Assembly (NCBI RefSeq): GCF_900607235.1 | Contig: NZ_LR027854.1 | Span: 1 to 64,000, forward strand | DNA: 64,000 bases | Direction of reading: 5' to 3' | From: Olivibacter jilunii | GTDB taxonomy: Bacteria > Bacteroidota > Bacteroidia > Sphingobacteriales > Sphingobacteriaceae | Shown: one piece after another, positions 25,099 through 33,735 of the stretch | Layout: every line of letters begins with the position of its first letter | How positions within the stretch are numbered: the first letter of the stretch is position 1 | Position numbers and translations under genes: made by a program | Notes under the pieces: generated by a model | What the model was told of the DNA's origin: nothing | Database searches by the model: none | The model's input: the letters and a program-made list of their open reading frames with translations, nothing else

Positions 25099-26421
25099 AT
25101 GAACAGTAAACTCAATATTTTTTGGTTGATAACAATAGCATTCATTTTTACAGGATGCGAAAAATTTGTAGAGGTTGATACACCTCCCAACCAGTTGATT
25201 GGATCAAATGTATATAATGATAAACAAACGGTAGACGCTGTATTCTCCGGTATTTATAGTGACCTATCTTCCATTAGTCATACACTTAATGCGGAAATGC
25301 AGATTGCAACATCGTTAACTGCTAAGGAAATAACCTTTGCCGCTTCTGATCAGCAGCTTATTGATTTTTTAAACAACTCTATTCAGATAAACAATTCCAT
25401 AATCACCAATTTGTGGACTAATACCTACTCGACTATCTATAGTCTGAACGCCGTAATAGAGGGATTGAATGACTCGAATAGTCTAAGTGAACCCGTGAAA
25501 CAGAATTTTATCGGTGAGGCTAAATTTTTAAGAGGATTTTGCTATTACTTCCTCACAAACTTATATGGCGATGTACCTTTAATTTCGGGCACGGACTACG
25601 AAAAAAATGCAATCGAACCAAGAACTGATAGTAAGCTGATATATGAACAAATTATTTCAGATTTAGAGGATGCAATAGGAGCTCTAAACAAGGACTATAG
25701 TAATCCTGAAAGAATAAGACCGAATTATTTTGCAGCATGTGCATTGTTGGCAAAAGTCAATCTTCTTTTAGAGAATTGGGAAAAGGCCCAACAGTTTTCA
25801 GATATCATTATAGAAAGCAATTTATATCAATTAGAGTATCCAGAAACTATATTCTTAAAAAACAGCAAAGAAACGATATGGCAATTAATGCCAGTTACTC
25901 CTTCCTACAACACTAATATTGGACGGATATTGGTTCCTCCATCTCTTACCAACGAGGCGATTCCAGATTATTATTTCACCGATGAGACAATTCAGTCATT
26001 TTCTGGAGATGACCTAAGATTAACTTCCTGGATAGGTAAGAAAGAAATCAAAAGCCAGACATACTACTTTCCTTATAAATATAAAATCCAGAGAAGTGAA
26101 AACTTAACGGAGTATTTAGTCGTATTCAGGCTAGCTGAACAATACTTAATAAGAGCCGAGTCAAGGCTAAAGATGGGTAATATCAAGGGTTCAATAAATG
26201 ACATTAACACAATACGAAAAAGGGCCGGTTTATCAGATTTAGCACAGGATAATGAAAATCTAATTAATGAAATTGATAAAGAGAGAAAAAATGAACTGTT
26301 TCTGGAATGGTGTAACGTATGGATAAATCTGAAACAAAAAGGTAAAATTGAAATGTTGTGGCCCATACCTCAATCGCAAATAGAATCTAATCCATTTTTA
26401 ACACAAAATCCGGGATACTAA
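25099..26421 (+). CDS. SusD/RagB-family outer-membrane lipoprotein (set 2)
   Basis: 440 residues. Lipobox FTGC near residue 20, SusD-like TPR helices (GEAKFLRGFCYYFLTNLYGDVP) and C-terminal region (EIDKERKNELFLEWCNVWINLK). The usual partner of the SusC encoded 12 bp upstream. It is a homologue of set 1 SusD (15877-17250). Operon continues into the TlpA-like gene 10 bp downstream. Confidence 0.95.
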   Translation: MNSKLNIFWLITIAFIFTGCEKFVEVDTPPNQLIGSNVYNDKQTVDAVFSGIYSDLSSISHTLNAEMQIATSLTAKEITFAASDQQLIDFLNNSIQINNSIITNLWTNTYSTIYSLNAVIEGLNDSNSLSEPVKQNFIGEAKFLRGFCYYFLTNLYGDVPLISGTDYEKNAIEPRTDSKLIYEQIISDLEDAIGALNKDYSNPERIRPNYFAACALLAKVNLLLENWEKAQQFSDIIIESNLYQLEYPETIFLKNSKETIWQLMPVTPSYNTNIGRILVPPSLTNEAIPDYYFTDETIQSFSGDDLRLTSWIGKKEIKSQTYYFPYKYKIQRSENLTEYLVVFRLAEQYLIRAESRLKMGNIKGSINDINTIRKRAGLSDLAQDNENLINEIDKERKNELFLEWCNVWINLKQKGKIEMLWPIPQSQIESNPFLTQNPGY

Positions 26422-26430
26422 ATCAACACT

Positions 26431-27789
26431 ATGAAAACAGTTAAAATACTTTTTATTATAATAATTTGCACTAAGTGCCTTTTTGCCCAAAAAATACGTC
26501 CTATTGATATCGGAGATTCCATTCCTCACAACTTTGTATTGGGAAAATCAACCAAATACAAAGGTAAAACCATACTTTCCGATTTTAAAGGGAAACTGGT
26601 CATTCTTGATTTTTGGGCAAGTTATTGTCAAGCGTGTATAAACGCATTACCAAAACTTCAGAAACTTCAGGATAAATATGCTGATAGAATACAGATATTA
26701 GTGGTTACTTCTGAAGATCTTCAAAAGGTAAACAGCTTATTGAAGAGATCAGAAATTACCAAAAATGAAAGCATCACTTTACCATTTATAACAGAAGATA
26801 GTATCCTTAAGAAAACATTTCCACATATTATTATACCTCATGAGGTAATAATTGATTCTGATAGGAAGATAATTGCGCTCACCAGTGAATCTGAATTGAC
26901 TGATCACAATATAAAAAAGCTACTTGCGGGAGAAAAAACAACCTTGGCTTTGAAAGACGATTTTGGTGGAAGCCATAGCTCAAGCAATGATAAATTAGAT
27001 GATACAAATGTTATCTGGTCCTCATCATTAAAGGATGGAGGACTTGGCCGCGGATCACTTAGTAGATATGATGATGACAGATTTATCAAAAGTGTGAATT
27101 TGGAGCTTACTCCGATAGGTATGTTTTATACTGTATTTTCCTACTTTAAGTTAGGATTAATGGCACCAATAAATTCCCAAAGAGTGTTTGTTGAGGTTAA
27201 AGATTCTGTTGTATACAAGCGTTATGCGAATAAAAAACTGTCTCCATTGCCATTTTTTCCTCGACATTTCCCTTATTTAAATTATTCAAACCGTCAAGAA
27301 TACGACAAGGATAACGTTAAAACTTATAATTTAAAGCTGCCATATGGGGTTCCAGATAGTATTGTTTTTAACATAATATTTGATGATCTGAACAGATATT
27401 TTCCTATTAAGGCCAGAATAGAAAAGCGGACAATCCCAACTGTTGTTGTCAGGAAAGGGAATTCAGGAAACATATTACAACCTTCATCGTGTAATAAAAG
27501 GACAATACTTACGGCTGATTCTATAGGCGTTTTAAATCAGCCTATAGAAAAGTTTTTTAACCTATTTAAATATTTCATTAACGCCGAACCTTTGATCAAT
27601 GAAACGGGTATTGATTATCCTGTCAACATCGTAATAGATTTTCATGACTCATCCCTTAGAGATCCCAGAAACGGCCTTATTATAAATAATAAATTCGATG
27701 TTAAGCTGTTTAAGGAAACGCTGGAAAAATATGGTTTTGTTGTTAATATAGAGCCTCGGCTTGTAGATGTTCTTGTTGTCTATGACTAA
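26431..27789 (+). CDS. TlpA-like thioredoxin-fold protein (set 2)
   Basis: 452 residues. Signal peptide (MKTVKILFIIIICTKCLFAQ), thioredoxin-like domain with FWASYCQAC (C66, C69) and a long C-terminal region of the same kind as the set 1 protein. The intervening residues (Q-A) differ from the usual WCxPC, so its redox potential may differ. Its 3' end overlaps, on the opposite strand, the end of a decayed beta-propeller gene. Confidence 0.87.
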   Translation: MKTVKILFIIIICTKCLFAQKIRPIDIGDSIPHNFVLGKSTKYKGKTILSDFKGKLVILDFWASYCQACINALPKLQKLQDKYADRIQILVVTSEDLQKVNSLLKRSEITKNESITLPFITEDSILKKTFPHIIIPHEVIIDSDRKIIALTSESELTDHNIKKLLAGEKTTLALKDDFGGSHSSSNDKLDDTNVIWSSSLKDGGLGRGSLSRYDDDRFIKSVNLELTPIGMFYTVFSYFKLGLMAPINSQRVFVEVKDSVVYKRYANKKLSPLPFFPRHFPYLNYSNRQEYDKDNVKTYNLKLPYGVPDSIVFNIIFDDLNRYFPIKARIEKRTIPTVVVRKGNSGNILQPSSCNKRTILTADSIGVLNQPIEKFFNLFKYFINAEPLINETGIDYPVNIVIDFHDSSLRDPRNGLIINNKFDVKLFKETLEKYGFVVNIEPRLVDVLVVYD

Positions 27790-28269
27790 AGGAAACTGAA
27801 TCAAAATTCAAATCATATCGTACCAGTACATTATCATAATACAAAGCCGCCAAGATCTGACCATCATACACAAAACTCTTGATCAATTTATTTTCGGACA
27901 AAGGAATGTAAAAGCTTCCCTCATATATTCCAGTATGTATATTGTAAATATCTATCGGGATATTTTGCTTATAAAGTTTGGGATCTTCATTGTCTGCGTT
28001 TAGATTTGAGCATACGAATAGAAATTCTCCGGATAGAACAGACTTTTGGTTTTTTATGAACCGCGGTCCATTATCACCTTTTCGTAGGCTATTGATAATC
28101 GTATCCATAGTATTTTTAACTGTAATAATGTCTCGAATACTACGGAGCTATTTTGGTAATAATGAGTAGATACAAAAAATTGCATTGAATCGTCAGAAAT
28201 AAGATTGCCCTCGAGGACAATGCCTTTCGATTTGAATAAAATTAGTCTGATACAGAGAAAACCAGTCAT
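27743..28269 (-). pseudogene. Beta-propeller (BF3164-like) lipoprotein fragment, frameshifted
   Basis: From 28269 one frame reads ILFKSKGIVLEGNLISDD and on to FVSTHYYQNSSVVF. Near 28130-28140 the sense moves to the other frame, RDIITVKNTMDTIINSL, continuing GEFLFVCSN, DIYNIHTGIYEGSFYIP and NVLVRYDLNFDS, then unrelated residues and a stop at 27743. The pattern fits six-bladed propeller lipoproteins (BF3164/TolB-like) often found with TlpA, MauE and DUF6520. At ~170 residues it is under half of normal length. Assignment moderate; the frameshift is seen directly. Confidence 0.6.
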
Positions 28270-28283
28270 AAAGGTAGGTGGTT

Positions 28284-28841
28284 TTACTTAATAATCTTGT
28301 ACAGATATCTCCTGTCAACTTGCAGGTACTTGGCCTGTTGTTCAATGGTCAGTTTTCGAGCCAGATCAGGGTACTCCTTAAGAAAGTGATCATATCGGTC
28401 TGTTATATTTTTAATCCGCAACATGATTTCCCTTCCTGCTCCTTCTACCAAAGCTTCTTCATAAATTTCCAACAACATTCTATACATATTGATATTATTA
28501 CGGGCAATGGTATCTGTCCGTAAAAGATTCAGAGCGTAACCCTTAGTATCATTGAGTACCTCAATAACTTCTTCTTTCTTTTTTCCAGTTAGAAAACCGT
28601 TCCCCGGCACTATAAAACCTTTATTAATTATCCATAAACAGTAGTCTTCATCGGGTTTCGAAATAACACTCATTACCAGACCATCTGTGATATAATAAAG
28701 GTTTGCCGCAGAAATACCCGTTGGATAAGAAATTACCCAATTCCGTTTGAACGTTACTGGGATAAAAAGGTTTTCCAATAAAGTGACAGTCTTTTCATCA
28801 GCGGTTTTTAGAGATCGCAGTCTTTTCCTTAATTCTTCCAT
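28284..28841 (-). CDS. Crp/Fnr-like regulator
   Basis: 185 residues. A cyclic-nucleotide-binding type beta-roll (about 20-115) followed by the long helix and a short C-terminal helix-turn-helix-like end (LTIEQQAKYLQVDRRYLYKIIK), typical of Bacteroidetes Crp-like proteins. It overlaps the upstream gene, also Crp-like, by 13 bp, so both are co-expressed. Ligand-binding residues of true CRP are not preserved, so the effector is unknown. Confidence 0.75.
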   Translation of the reverse strand: MEELRKRLRSLKTADEKTVTLLENLFIPVTFKRNWVISYPTGISAANLYYITDGLVMSVISKPDEDYCLWIINKGFIVPGNGFLTGKKKEEVIEVLNDTKGYALNLLRTDTIARNNINMYRMLLEIYEEALVEGAGREIMLRIKNITDRYDHFLKEYPDLARKLTIEQQAKYLQVDRRYLYKIIK

Positions 28842-29377
28842 AGCATTGAGTTTTGCAGTAAAGAGAAAATTACTCTTTCAATAAAATGGGTGGTTACGGT
28901 AGATCGGATAACCACGTCCAAATGTTTTTCCGGCGAAAGATAGGAGAGCCTATAATTTTGATCCTCCATTCTTTTAAAAGCTTTTGCCAAAAAATATTGC
29001 ACCATAAACCGTGCATCGCCGTGCCTGTTGCAAAGTTTGATAATATCCAAGGTGTTCAGGACATAAGTAGACGACAGTTCAAGGAACTGAACATATATTG
29101 CCTTGTCTTTATTTTCTCCAAAAATATTATTCCCGCAAATGATTATCTCCCCTTGCTCCCATAGGTTGCATATCTGCCTTTTCCCGTCAAGCGGGCGAAA
29201 ACCGACAGCAGTCCCTTTATGGACGAAGGGGATTTCCATCGCAGAATTCTGCTCTCCCTGCCATAAATCGCCCTTTTCAAAATACCTGATCATCAATAAA
29301 CTCCTGACCTGTTGACGGAAATCATTTTTCAACATTCTCTTGTTATCCAGAATATCAAAGAAATCTTCAAACTGCAT
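28829..29377 (-). CDS. Crp/Fnr-like regulator, divergent
   Basis: 182 residues from ATG 29377 (MQFEDFFDILDN); an upstream ATG at 29488 would add 37 residues that do not look like the family. Beta-roll region (YFEKGDLWQGEQNSAMEIPFV...GFRPLDGKRQI...) with a degenerate C-terminal part (YLSPEKHLDVVIRS). Paired with the Crp-like gene downstream; the pair may act as a heterodimer, which is a guess. No clear DNA-recognition helix is visible. Confidence 0.65.
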   Translation of the reverse strand: MQFEDFFDILDNKRMLKNDFRQQVRSLLMIRYFEKGDLWQGEQNSAMEIPFVHKGTAVGFRPLDGKRQICNLWEQGEIIICGNNIFGENKDKAIYVQFLELSSTYVLNTLDIIKLCNRHGDARFMVQYFLAKAFKRMEDQNYRLSYLSPEKHLDVVIRSTVTTHFIERVIFSLLQNSMLWKN

Positions 29378-29657
29378 ATCTTCTGACGGTTTAACTGTTG
29401 ATACTAATAAAAACGGAATGCGTAAATCCGTCAAGTGGCAAAAGTTAAAAATGGTTGAGCTTACCACGGTTTTATTACAGCTGAGCACTATTTAAAGCCA
29501 GTTTTTCGGGTGGTATAAAGTGGCTTCAATTTTTCATCATGATAACCATCAGTGTAACTGAAAGAGGGTTAAAAGCAGCTCAAAAATCTATTTTGGTTAC
29601 CGGTAAAGAGGTTACAAAACAATTCTATTAAGGGGAGCAATTTTAGGCTTAAGCCAC

Positions 29658-29672
29658 ACTAAATATTTTAGT
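29658..29672. promoter_or_regulatory. Third copy of the dinB/imuA palindrome
   Basis: ACTAAATATTTTAGT is identical to the 15-bp palindrome in the dinB promoter (7053-7067). It lies in the 29489-29971 stretch, which holds no convincing gene (only a 30-codon frame at about 29540 and a 67-codon frame at 29749). A TAnnTTTG-like TAATTTTG follows at 29756-29763, upstream of the RteC-like gene. Confidence 0.45.
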
Positions 29673-29971
29673 AGCGAGTGGCTACTGGCTTTAGCAAAAA
29701 ATACCTTTTAGCTTACCCTGGTTAAATATTTTCTTTTTTTCTACTAAAATGAGTTTAATTTTGATAGAATTCCGCACTGACCATCGAGTTTTCCTAATGG
29801 CACTTAATAGGGAGCCAAAAAAATGGAGGCGAACAATGCCACAATTTTTTGGTGTTAAGGTGCGTGATTGCCTGATTTCGCGTATGGAAGCGGTTTATCC
29901 CACCACTTTATCCACTTTTTTAAAAGGGAATCAAGTCTTTTTTTTGTCCTGAGTTCTGGGTTTTACTTAAT

Positions 29972-31120
29972 ATGGTGGATATGGGAGCGATTTACTCTTT
30001 TAAATGGTTGGACAACCTGATCATCAATAAACTTTCAGCAGCGGGTTCCGCAGTCACTCCCCTAAATCGGGAAGAAGTTATACTGGTAGCCAGAACATTG
30101 GCCGAAAATAAAGAAACACTGCCATTTGAATTTCTGCAAAAATTATTATCGCTTAAAAATGAGCGGCAATGCAAGCGTTTGGTTAACCGGTATCATCTTC
30201 AGTTTGTACTGCTTCGGGAACATGTCAGACGTAACCTGAAACATACGAAAACAACCTATCCGCGGATTTATGAACTGAATTGCTATGCCGAGGAGTTTGT
30301 AGAATATCTGTTATCTCTGATTGAAATGAGATTTCCAAACTATCTACATAATGACTCGCCGGTATCGGATACATTCAGGAATATCACGGTAAGCGGTCTG
30401 AAAAATCTTTTAAAGAAAGTTAAAGAAAAGGCTTTTTTTAGACATGAACCCATCATTGATCGGATTGTAATCCCATCTGCAATATCAACTCTTGAAAACA
30501 AAGAGGTGACCTTTGGTCAATTGAACTATTGGCAGGAAATGCTCGGGGGACTGTTGTCTATGGAGGCTATACAGCAAATTTCCCATTTCAATACCCTTGA
30601 AGAATTTTTGATCAATATGAATTTCAACCATGCACATTTCGTCTCCTATTTACAGCAAAAGATTTTGAAAGGAGCAAAGAATAACATTGATGGCCGAAAG
30701 TATTTTCGGGAAATAAATATACGAAGGGATATCTATTACTCTAATACTCATCAATCCCTTCATAGAATTATGCATAACTGGTTTACACGGAATCCGTATA
30801 CCCCCATGATTGAAAGTTCATCCGTCCCGGCCGTAAAAGAAAGTCCACTATCGCGAAAAACAAAGAATACAAAGGTGATTCTCAAACTTTCTGTGGATCA
30901 GTACGGTATTCTTCTGCGGGCGGCCGATCAGACAAAACTACTCGATGCACCATCCTTTAGCCACGTCTGTGAAACAATGGCTCCGATATTTGCAACAGCA
31001 AATCAGGAAGAAATCTCTGCGAACAGCCTAAGAAGCAATGCTTATCCAACAGAGGAAAACGATAAACTGGTTACTATCCGTTCGCTGGAAAAAATGATCC
31101 GATGGATCAGGGAGTGTTGA
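29972..31120 (+). CDS. RteC-like protein (second copy)
   Basis: 382 residues, helical and soluble, with the same landmarks as the protein at 2120-3292: NFNHAHFVSYL mid-protein, RRDIYY, the C-terminal LKLSVDQYGILLRAADQTKLL and the ISANSLRS tail signature. The overall identity is low, so the two are old paralogues. In CTnDOT-type elements RteC regulates excision; this copy lacks its own two-component genes nearby and instead follows two Crp-like regulators transcribed the other way. Confidence 0.6.
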   Translation: MVDMGAIYSFKWLDNLIINKLSAAGSAVTPLNREEVILVARTLAENKETLPFEFLQKLLSLKNERQCKRLVNRYHLQFVLLREHVRRNLKHTKTTYPRIYELNCYAEEFVEYLLSLIEMRFPNYLHNDSPVSDTFRNITVSGLKNLLKKVKEKAFFRHEPIIDRIVIPSAISTLENKEVTFGQLNYWQEMLGGLLSMEAIQQISHFNTLEEFLINMNFNHAHFVSYLQQKILKGAKNNIDGRKYFREINIRRDIYYSNTHQSLHRIMHNWFTRNPYTPMIESSSVPAVKESPLSRKTKNTKVILKLSVDQYGILLRAADQTKLLDAPSFSHVCETMAPIFATANQEEISANSLRSNAYPTEENDKLVTIRSLEKMIRWIREC

Positions 31121-31429
31121 AAAACAGTATTTGGTATAGATGATAACAAACTATCGATTTAGCCAATCATTTTAAACTATGGATGAAATATTCTTTGATT
31201 TACCGCATCAAAGCCTTTCTGGCCCCCCTCATAAGAAACAATATCTTTATCTCTGAAACAGACTGCCAAACCATCCCTCAGCCAGCTTTTGCACGGTTAG
31301 GTAAGATTTTAAACAATATTGTTTGCTAAAGATCTAAATAGGAATTTATAAATAGAAAAACTCAATATTATGCCTACAATACTTGACAGATGGTTTCTCT
31401 ATTCAACCAAAAGCAATGGCAAAAACATC

Positions 31430-31460
31430 TTGTTTACTAATATTATTAGTATTAGTTTTG
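31430..31460 (+). promoter_or_regulatory. imuA promoter with palindromic operator
   Basis: TTG (31430-31432), 20-nt spacer, TAGTTTTG (31453-31460): a Bacteroidetes promoter 20 bp before the imuA ATG. The spacer holds ACTAAT-ATT-ATTAGT (31436-31450), in the same place and of the same form (ACTAA-N5-TTAGT, preceded by TTT) as in the dinB promoter. The 31121-31429 stretch upstream has no convincing gene. Confidence 0.7.
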
Positions 31461-31480
31461 TTGTCCTAATTTGTAACGAT

Positions 31481-32224
31481 ATGGCTAAGATATCAGAAGA
31501 TAAGCGTGCGTTGATAAGCAGGTTGAAAAAGAACATGTTGCTCTGGCAGGGAGTGAGGCCGAAAGAAAGCCAAGAGGACAGTATTGGCCTTGGACCAATG
31601 GAAGAAGCTTTTCCGAACGGCATTTTCCCTAAAGGAAGCGTGCATGAGTTTATCAGTACGGATCGGATAGGAAGTGCCGTTTCATGTGGCTTTATGAGCG
31701 GGTTACTGGGCAATCTGATGAAGAATGGTGGTATCTGCATCTGGATCAGCAGTTTCAAAGCGCTGTTTCCTGCATCACTTAAAACATTCGGCGTAACGCC
31801 GGAACATATCGTTTTTGTTCGTATGAAACACGAGAAAGATATCCTTTGGGCAATGGAGGAGGCGCTTAAGTGCGAAGGACTCGCTGCAGTTATTGCCGAG
31901 ATCCATAAACTCGATTTTGTACAATCACGTCGTCTTCAACTGGCCGTAGAGAAAAGCAGGGTTACGGGTTTTATACTTCGGCATAATCCACGTTCGCTGG
32001 ATTCCACGGCCTGCGCTGCCCGGTGGAGGATCACTTCCCTACCAAGCAAATTAAAAGAAAACATGCCGGGAATCGGCTTTCCGCGTTGGGAAGTGGAACT
32101 GCTAAAGGTACGTAACGGCAATCCGGGAAAATGGCGGGTGGAGTGGTCAGCAGATGGACTGATTCCGCTGCGCAAACAAAGCCAATCAGAAAAATGGTCG
32201 CAACGGATTCAGCATTTAGGATAA
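31481..32224 (+). CDS. imuA: ImuA, RecA-like accessory protein of error-prone repair
   Basis: 247 residues from ATG 31481 (MAKISEDKRALISRL); the frame extends to 31370 but the extra 37 codons overlap the promoter. RecA/SulA-like fold (FPKGSVHEFIS..., CGFMSGLLGNLM, GICIWISS...). ImuA works with ImuB and the polymerase DnaE2 in damage-induced mutagenesis. It heads a three-gene operon: imuB starts 2 bp after its stop. Promoter contains a likely operator shared with dinB. Confidence 0.88.
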   Translation: MAKISEDKRALISRLKKNMLLWQGVRPKESQEDSIGLGPMEEAFPNGIFPKGSVHEFISTDRIGSAVSCGFMSGLLGNLMKNGGICIWISSFKALFPASLKTFGVTPEHIVFVRMKHEKDILWAMEEALKCEGLAAVIAEIHKLDFVQSRRLQLAVEKSRVTGFILRHNPRSLDSTACAARWRITSLPSKLKENMPGIGFPRWEVELLKVRNGNPGKWRVEWSADGLIPLRKQSQSEKWSQRIQHLG

Positions 32225-32226
32225 AG

Positions 32227-33732
32227 ATGATGAAAAGACGATTTGCTTCGATATGGTTTCACCACCTGACCACAGATTGGATGACGGTCCGTAGGTCTGT
32301 AATGAAGGATGTTCCCTTCGTCTTTGCCGCTCCCGTACATGGCCGGATGGTAATCTGTGCCGCCAATCCGGTAGCGGAACAGCAAGGGGTTACCCGCGGT
32401 ATGGTAGTTGCTGATGCCAAGGCTTTCCTTCCATCGCTGCAAGTCATCGATGAACGTCCAAGGCTATCCGAAAAACTGCTTAAAGCCATCGGTCATTGGT
32501 GTATACGTTTCACACCAATCGTTGCGCTGGATGAACCTGACGGTCTTATTCTGGACATCAGTGGCTGCGCCCATCTTTGGGGCGGCGAACGGAAGTACCT
32601 GAAAACTCTCGTTTCAAGGTTAAAGGAGCGCGGTTATGATACCCGCATGGCCATAGCCGATACCATCGGTACCGCTTGGGCTATTGCCCGCTTTGGCAAG
32701 GTAAAACCGATCATTGAAAGCTGTGACCAACTTGATGCCCTGATGCCCCTACCTCCTATCGCATTGCGGTTGGAACCGCATACGCTGGAGCGGTTGCAAC
32801 GTTTGGGATTGAAAACCGTCGGAAGCTTTGCCGCGATGCCGCGTACAGTTCTGCGCAGGCGCTTCGGTGACACATTCCTGTTACGGTTGGGTCAGGCTCT
32901 CGGCTATGAGGATGAATTTATTGTGCCCCTAAAACCAATTGTCCCTTATGAAGAACGCTTACCCTGCCTGGAGCCGATCAGTACGGACAAGGGAATAGAG
33001 TTTGCTCTTCAGAAATTGTTGGAAAATCTCTGCAAACGCTTGTCCGGCGAAGGAAAAGGGTTGCGGGAAGCTTTGCTCAAGTGCCACCGTATTGACGGAA
33101 AAATGGAACAGATCAGCATCGGCACCAGCCATGCAACGGCTAATGTGCCGCATCTCTTTAATCTGTTCGCATTGAAGATATCGCAGATAGAACCGGCATT
33201 GGGTATTGAACTGTTTATACTGGAAGCTCCTAAAACAGAAGATGTCGATCCCGTACAGGAGTCGATATGGAGCAGTCGAACAGGTCTGGAAAACACAGCG
33301 GTATCGGAATTGTTGGATCGGTTGAAAAGCAGGGATGGTTCCTGTGAAATTTCCCGTTATTTGCCGGATCAGCATTATTGGCCGGAGCGGTCAGTGAAGG
33401 AAGCATCTTCCATTAAAGAAAAACCGATTATCGATTGGCCAACGGACAGGCCACGACCAACACGACTGCTATCTACACCGGAGCCGATTACGGTTACCGC
33501 TCCCATACCGGATTATCCACCTATGTTATTCCGCTATAAAGGGAAAATGCACACCATTAAAAAAGCAGACGGCCCCGAGCGTATCGAACGGGAATGGTGG
33601 ATGGATAAAGGCGAACACCGGGACTATTACTATGTCGAAGACGAGAAAGGCCAACGTTTTTGGTTATATCGCTCAGGCCACTATGGGAGCAGCCAGTCCG
33701 GCCAATGGTTTCTGCACGGTTTTTTTGCCTAG
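32227..33732 (+). CDS. imuB: ImuB, catalytically inactive Y-family polymerase-like hub
   Basis: About 501 residues; start at ATG 32227 or 32230 (MKRRFASIWFHHL). Y-family fold, but the first catalytic motif (usually DMDAFF) reads IWFHHL with no Asp, as expected for ImuB, which bridges ImuA, DnaE2 and the sliding clamp rather than synthesising DNA. The second motif region reads ALDEPDGLILDISGCAHLWGGE. The C-terminal ~100 residues carry an ImuB-type tail (REWWMDKGEHRDYYYVED). Four bp upstream of dnaE2. Confidence 0.9.
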   Translation: MMKRRFASIWFHHLTTDWMTVRRSVMKDVPFVFAAPVHGRMVICAANPVAEQQGVTRGMVVADAKAFLPSLQVIDERPRLSEKLLKAIGHWCIRFTPIVALDEPDGLILDISGCAHLWGGERKYLKTLVSRLKERGYDTRMAIADTIGTAWAIARFGKVKPIIESCDQLDALMPLPPIALRLEPHTLERLQRLGLKTVGSFAAMPRTVLRRRFGDTFLLRLGQALGYEDEFIVPLKPIVPYEERLPCLEPISTDKGIEFALQKLLENLCKRLSGEGKGLREALLKCHRIDGKMEQISIGTSHATANVPHLFNLFALKISQIEPALGIELFILEAPKTEDVDPVQESIWSSRTGLENTAVSELLDRLKSRDGSCEISRYLPDQHYWPERSVKEASSIKEKPIIDWPTDRPRPTRLLSTPEPITVTAPIPDYPPMLFRYKGKMHTIKKADGPERIEREWWMDKGEHRDYYYVEDEKGQRFWLYRSGHYGSSQSGQWFLHGFFA

Positions 33733-33735
33733 CTT

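Noticed and set aside
29540-29632. 30-codon frame starting MITISVTERG
   Set aside because: Too short and isolated to support as a gene, although its beginning looks protein-like.
29749-29952. 67-codon frame after a TAnnTTTG-like motif
   Set aside because: Composition is not protein-like, no neighbour linkage and no recognised motif; left as non-coding.
31179-31256. 25-codon frame MDEIFFDLPHQ before imuA
   Set aside because: Too short, no ribosome-binding site of note and no link to the following operon, which has its own promoter.
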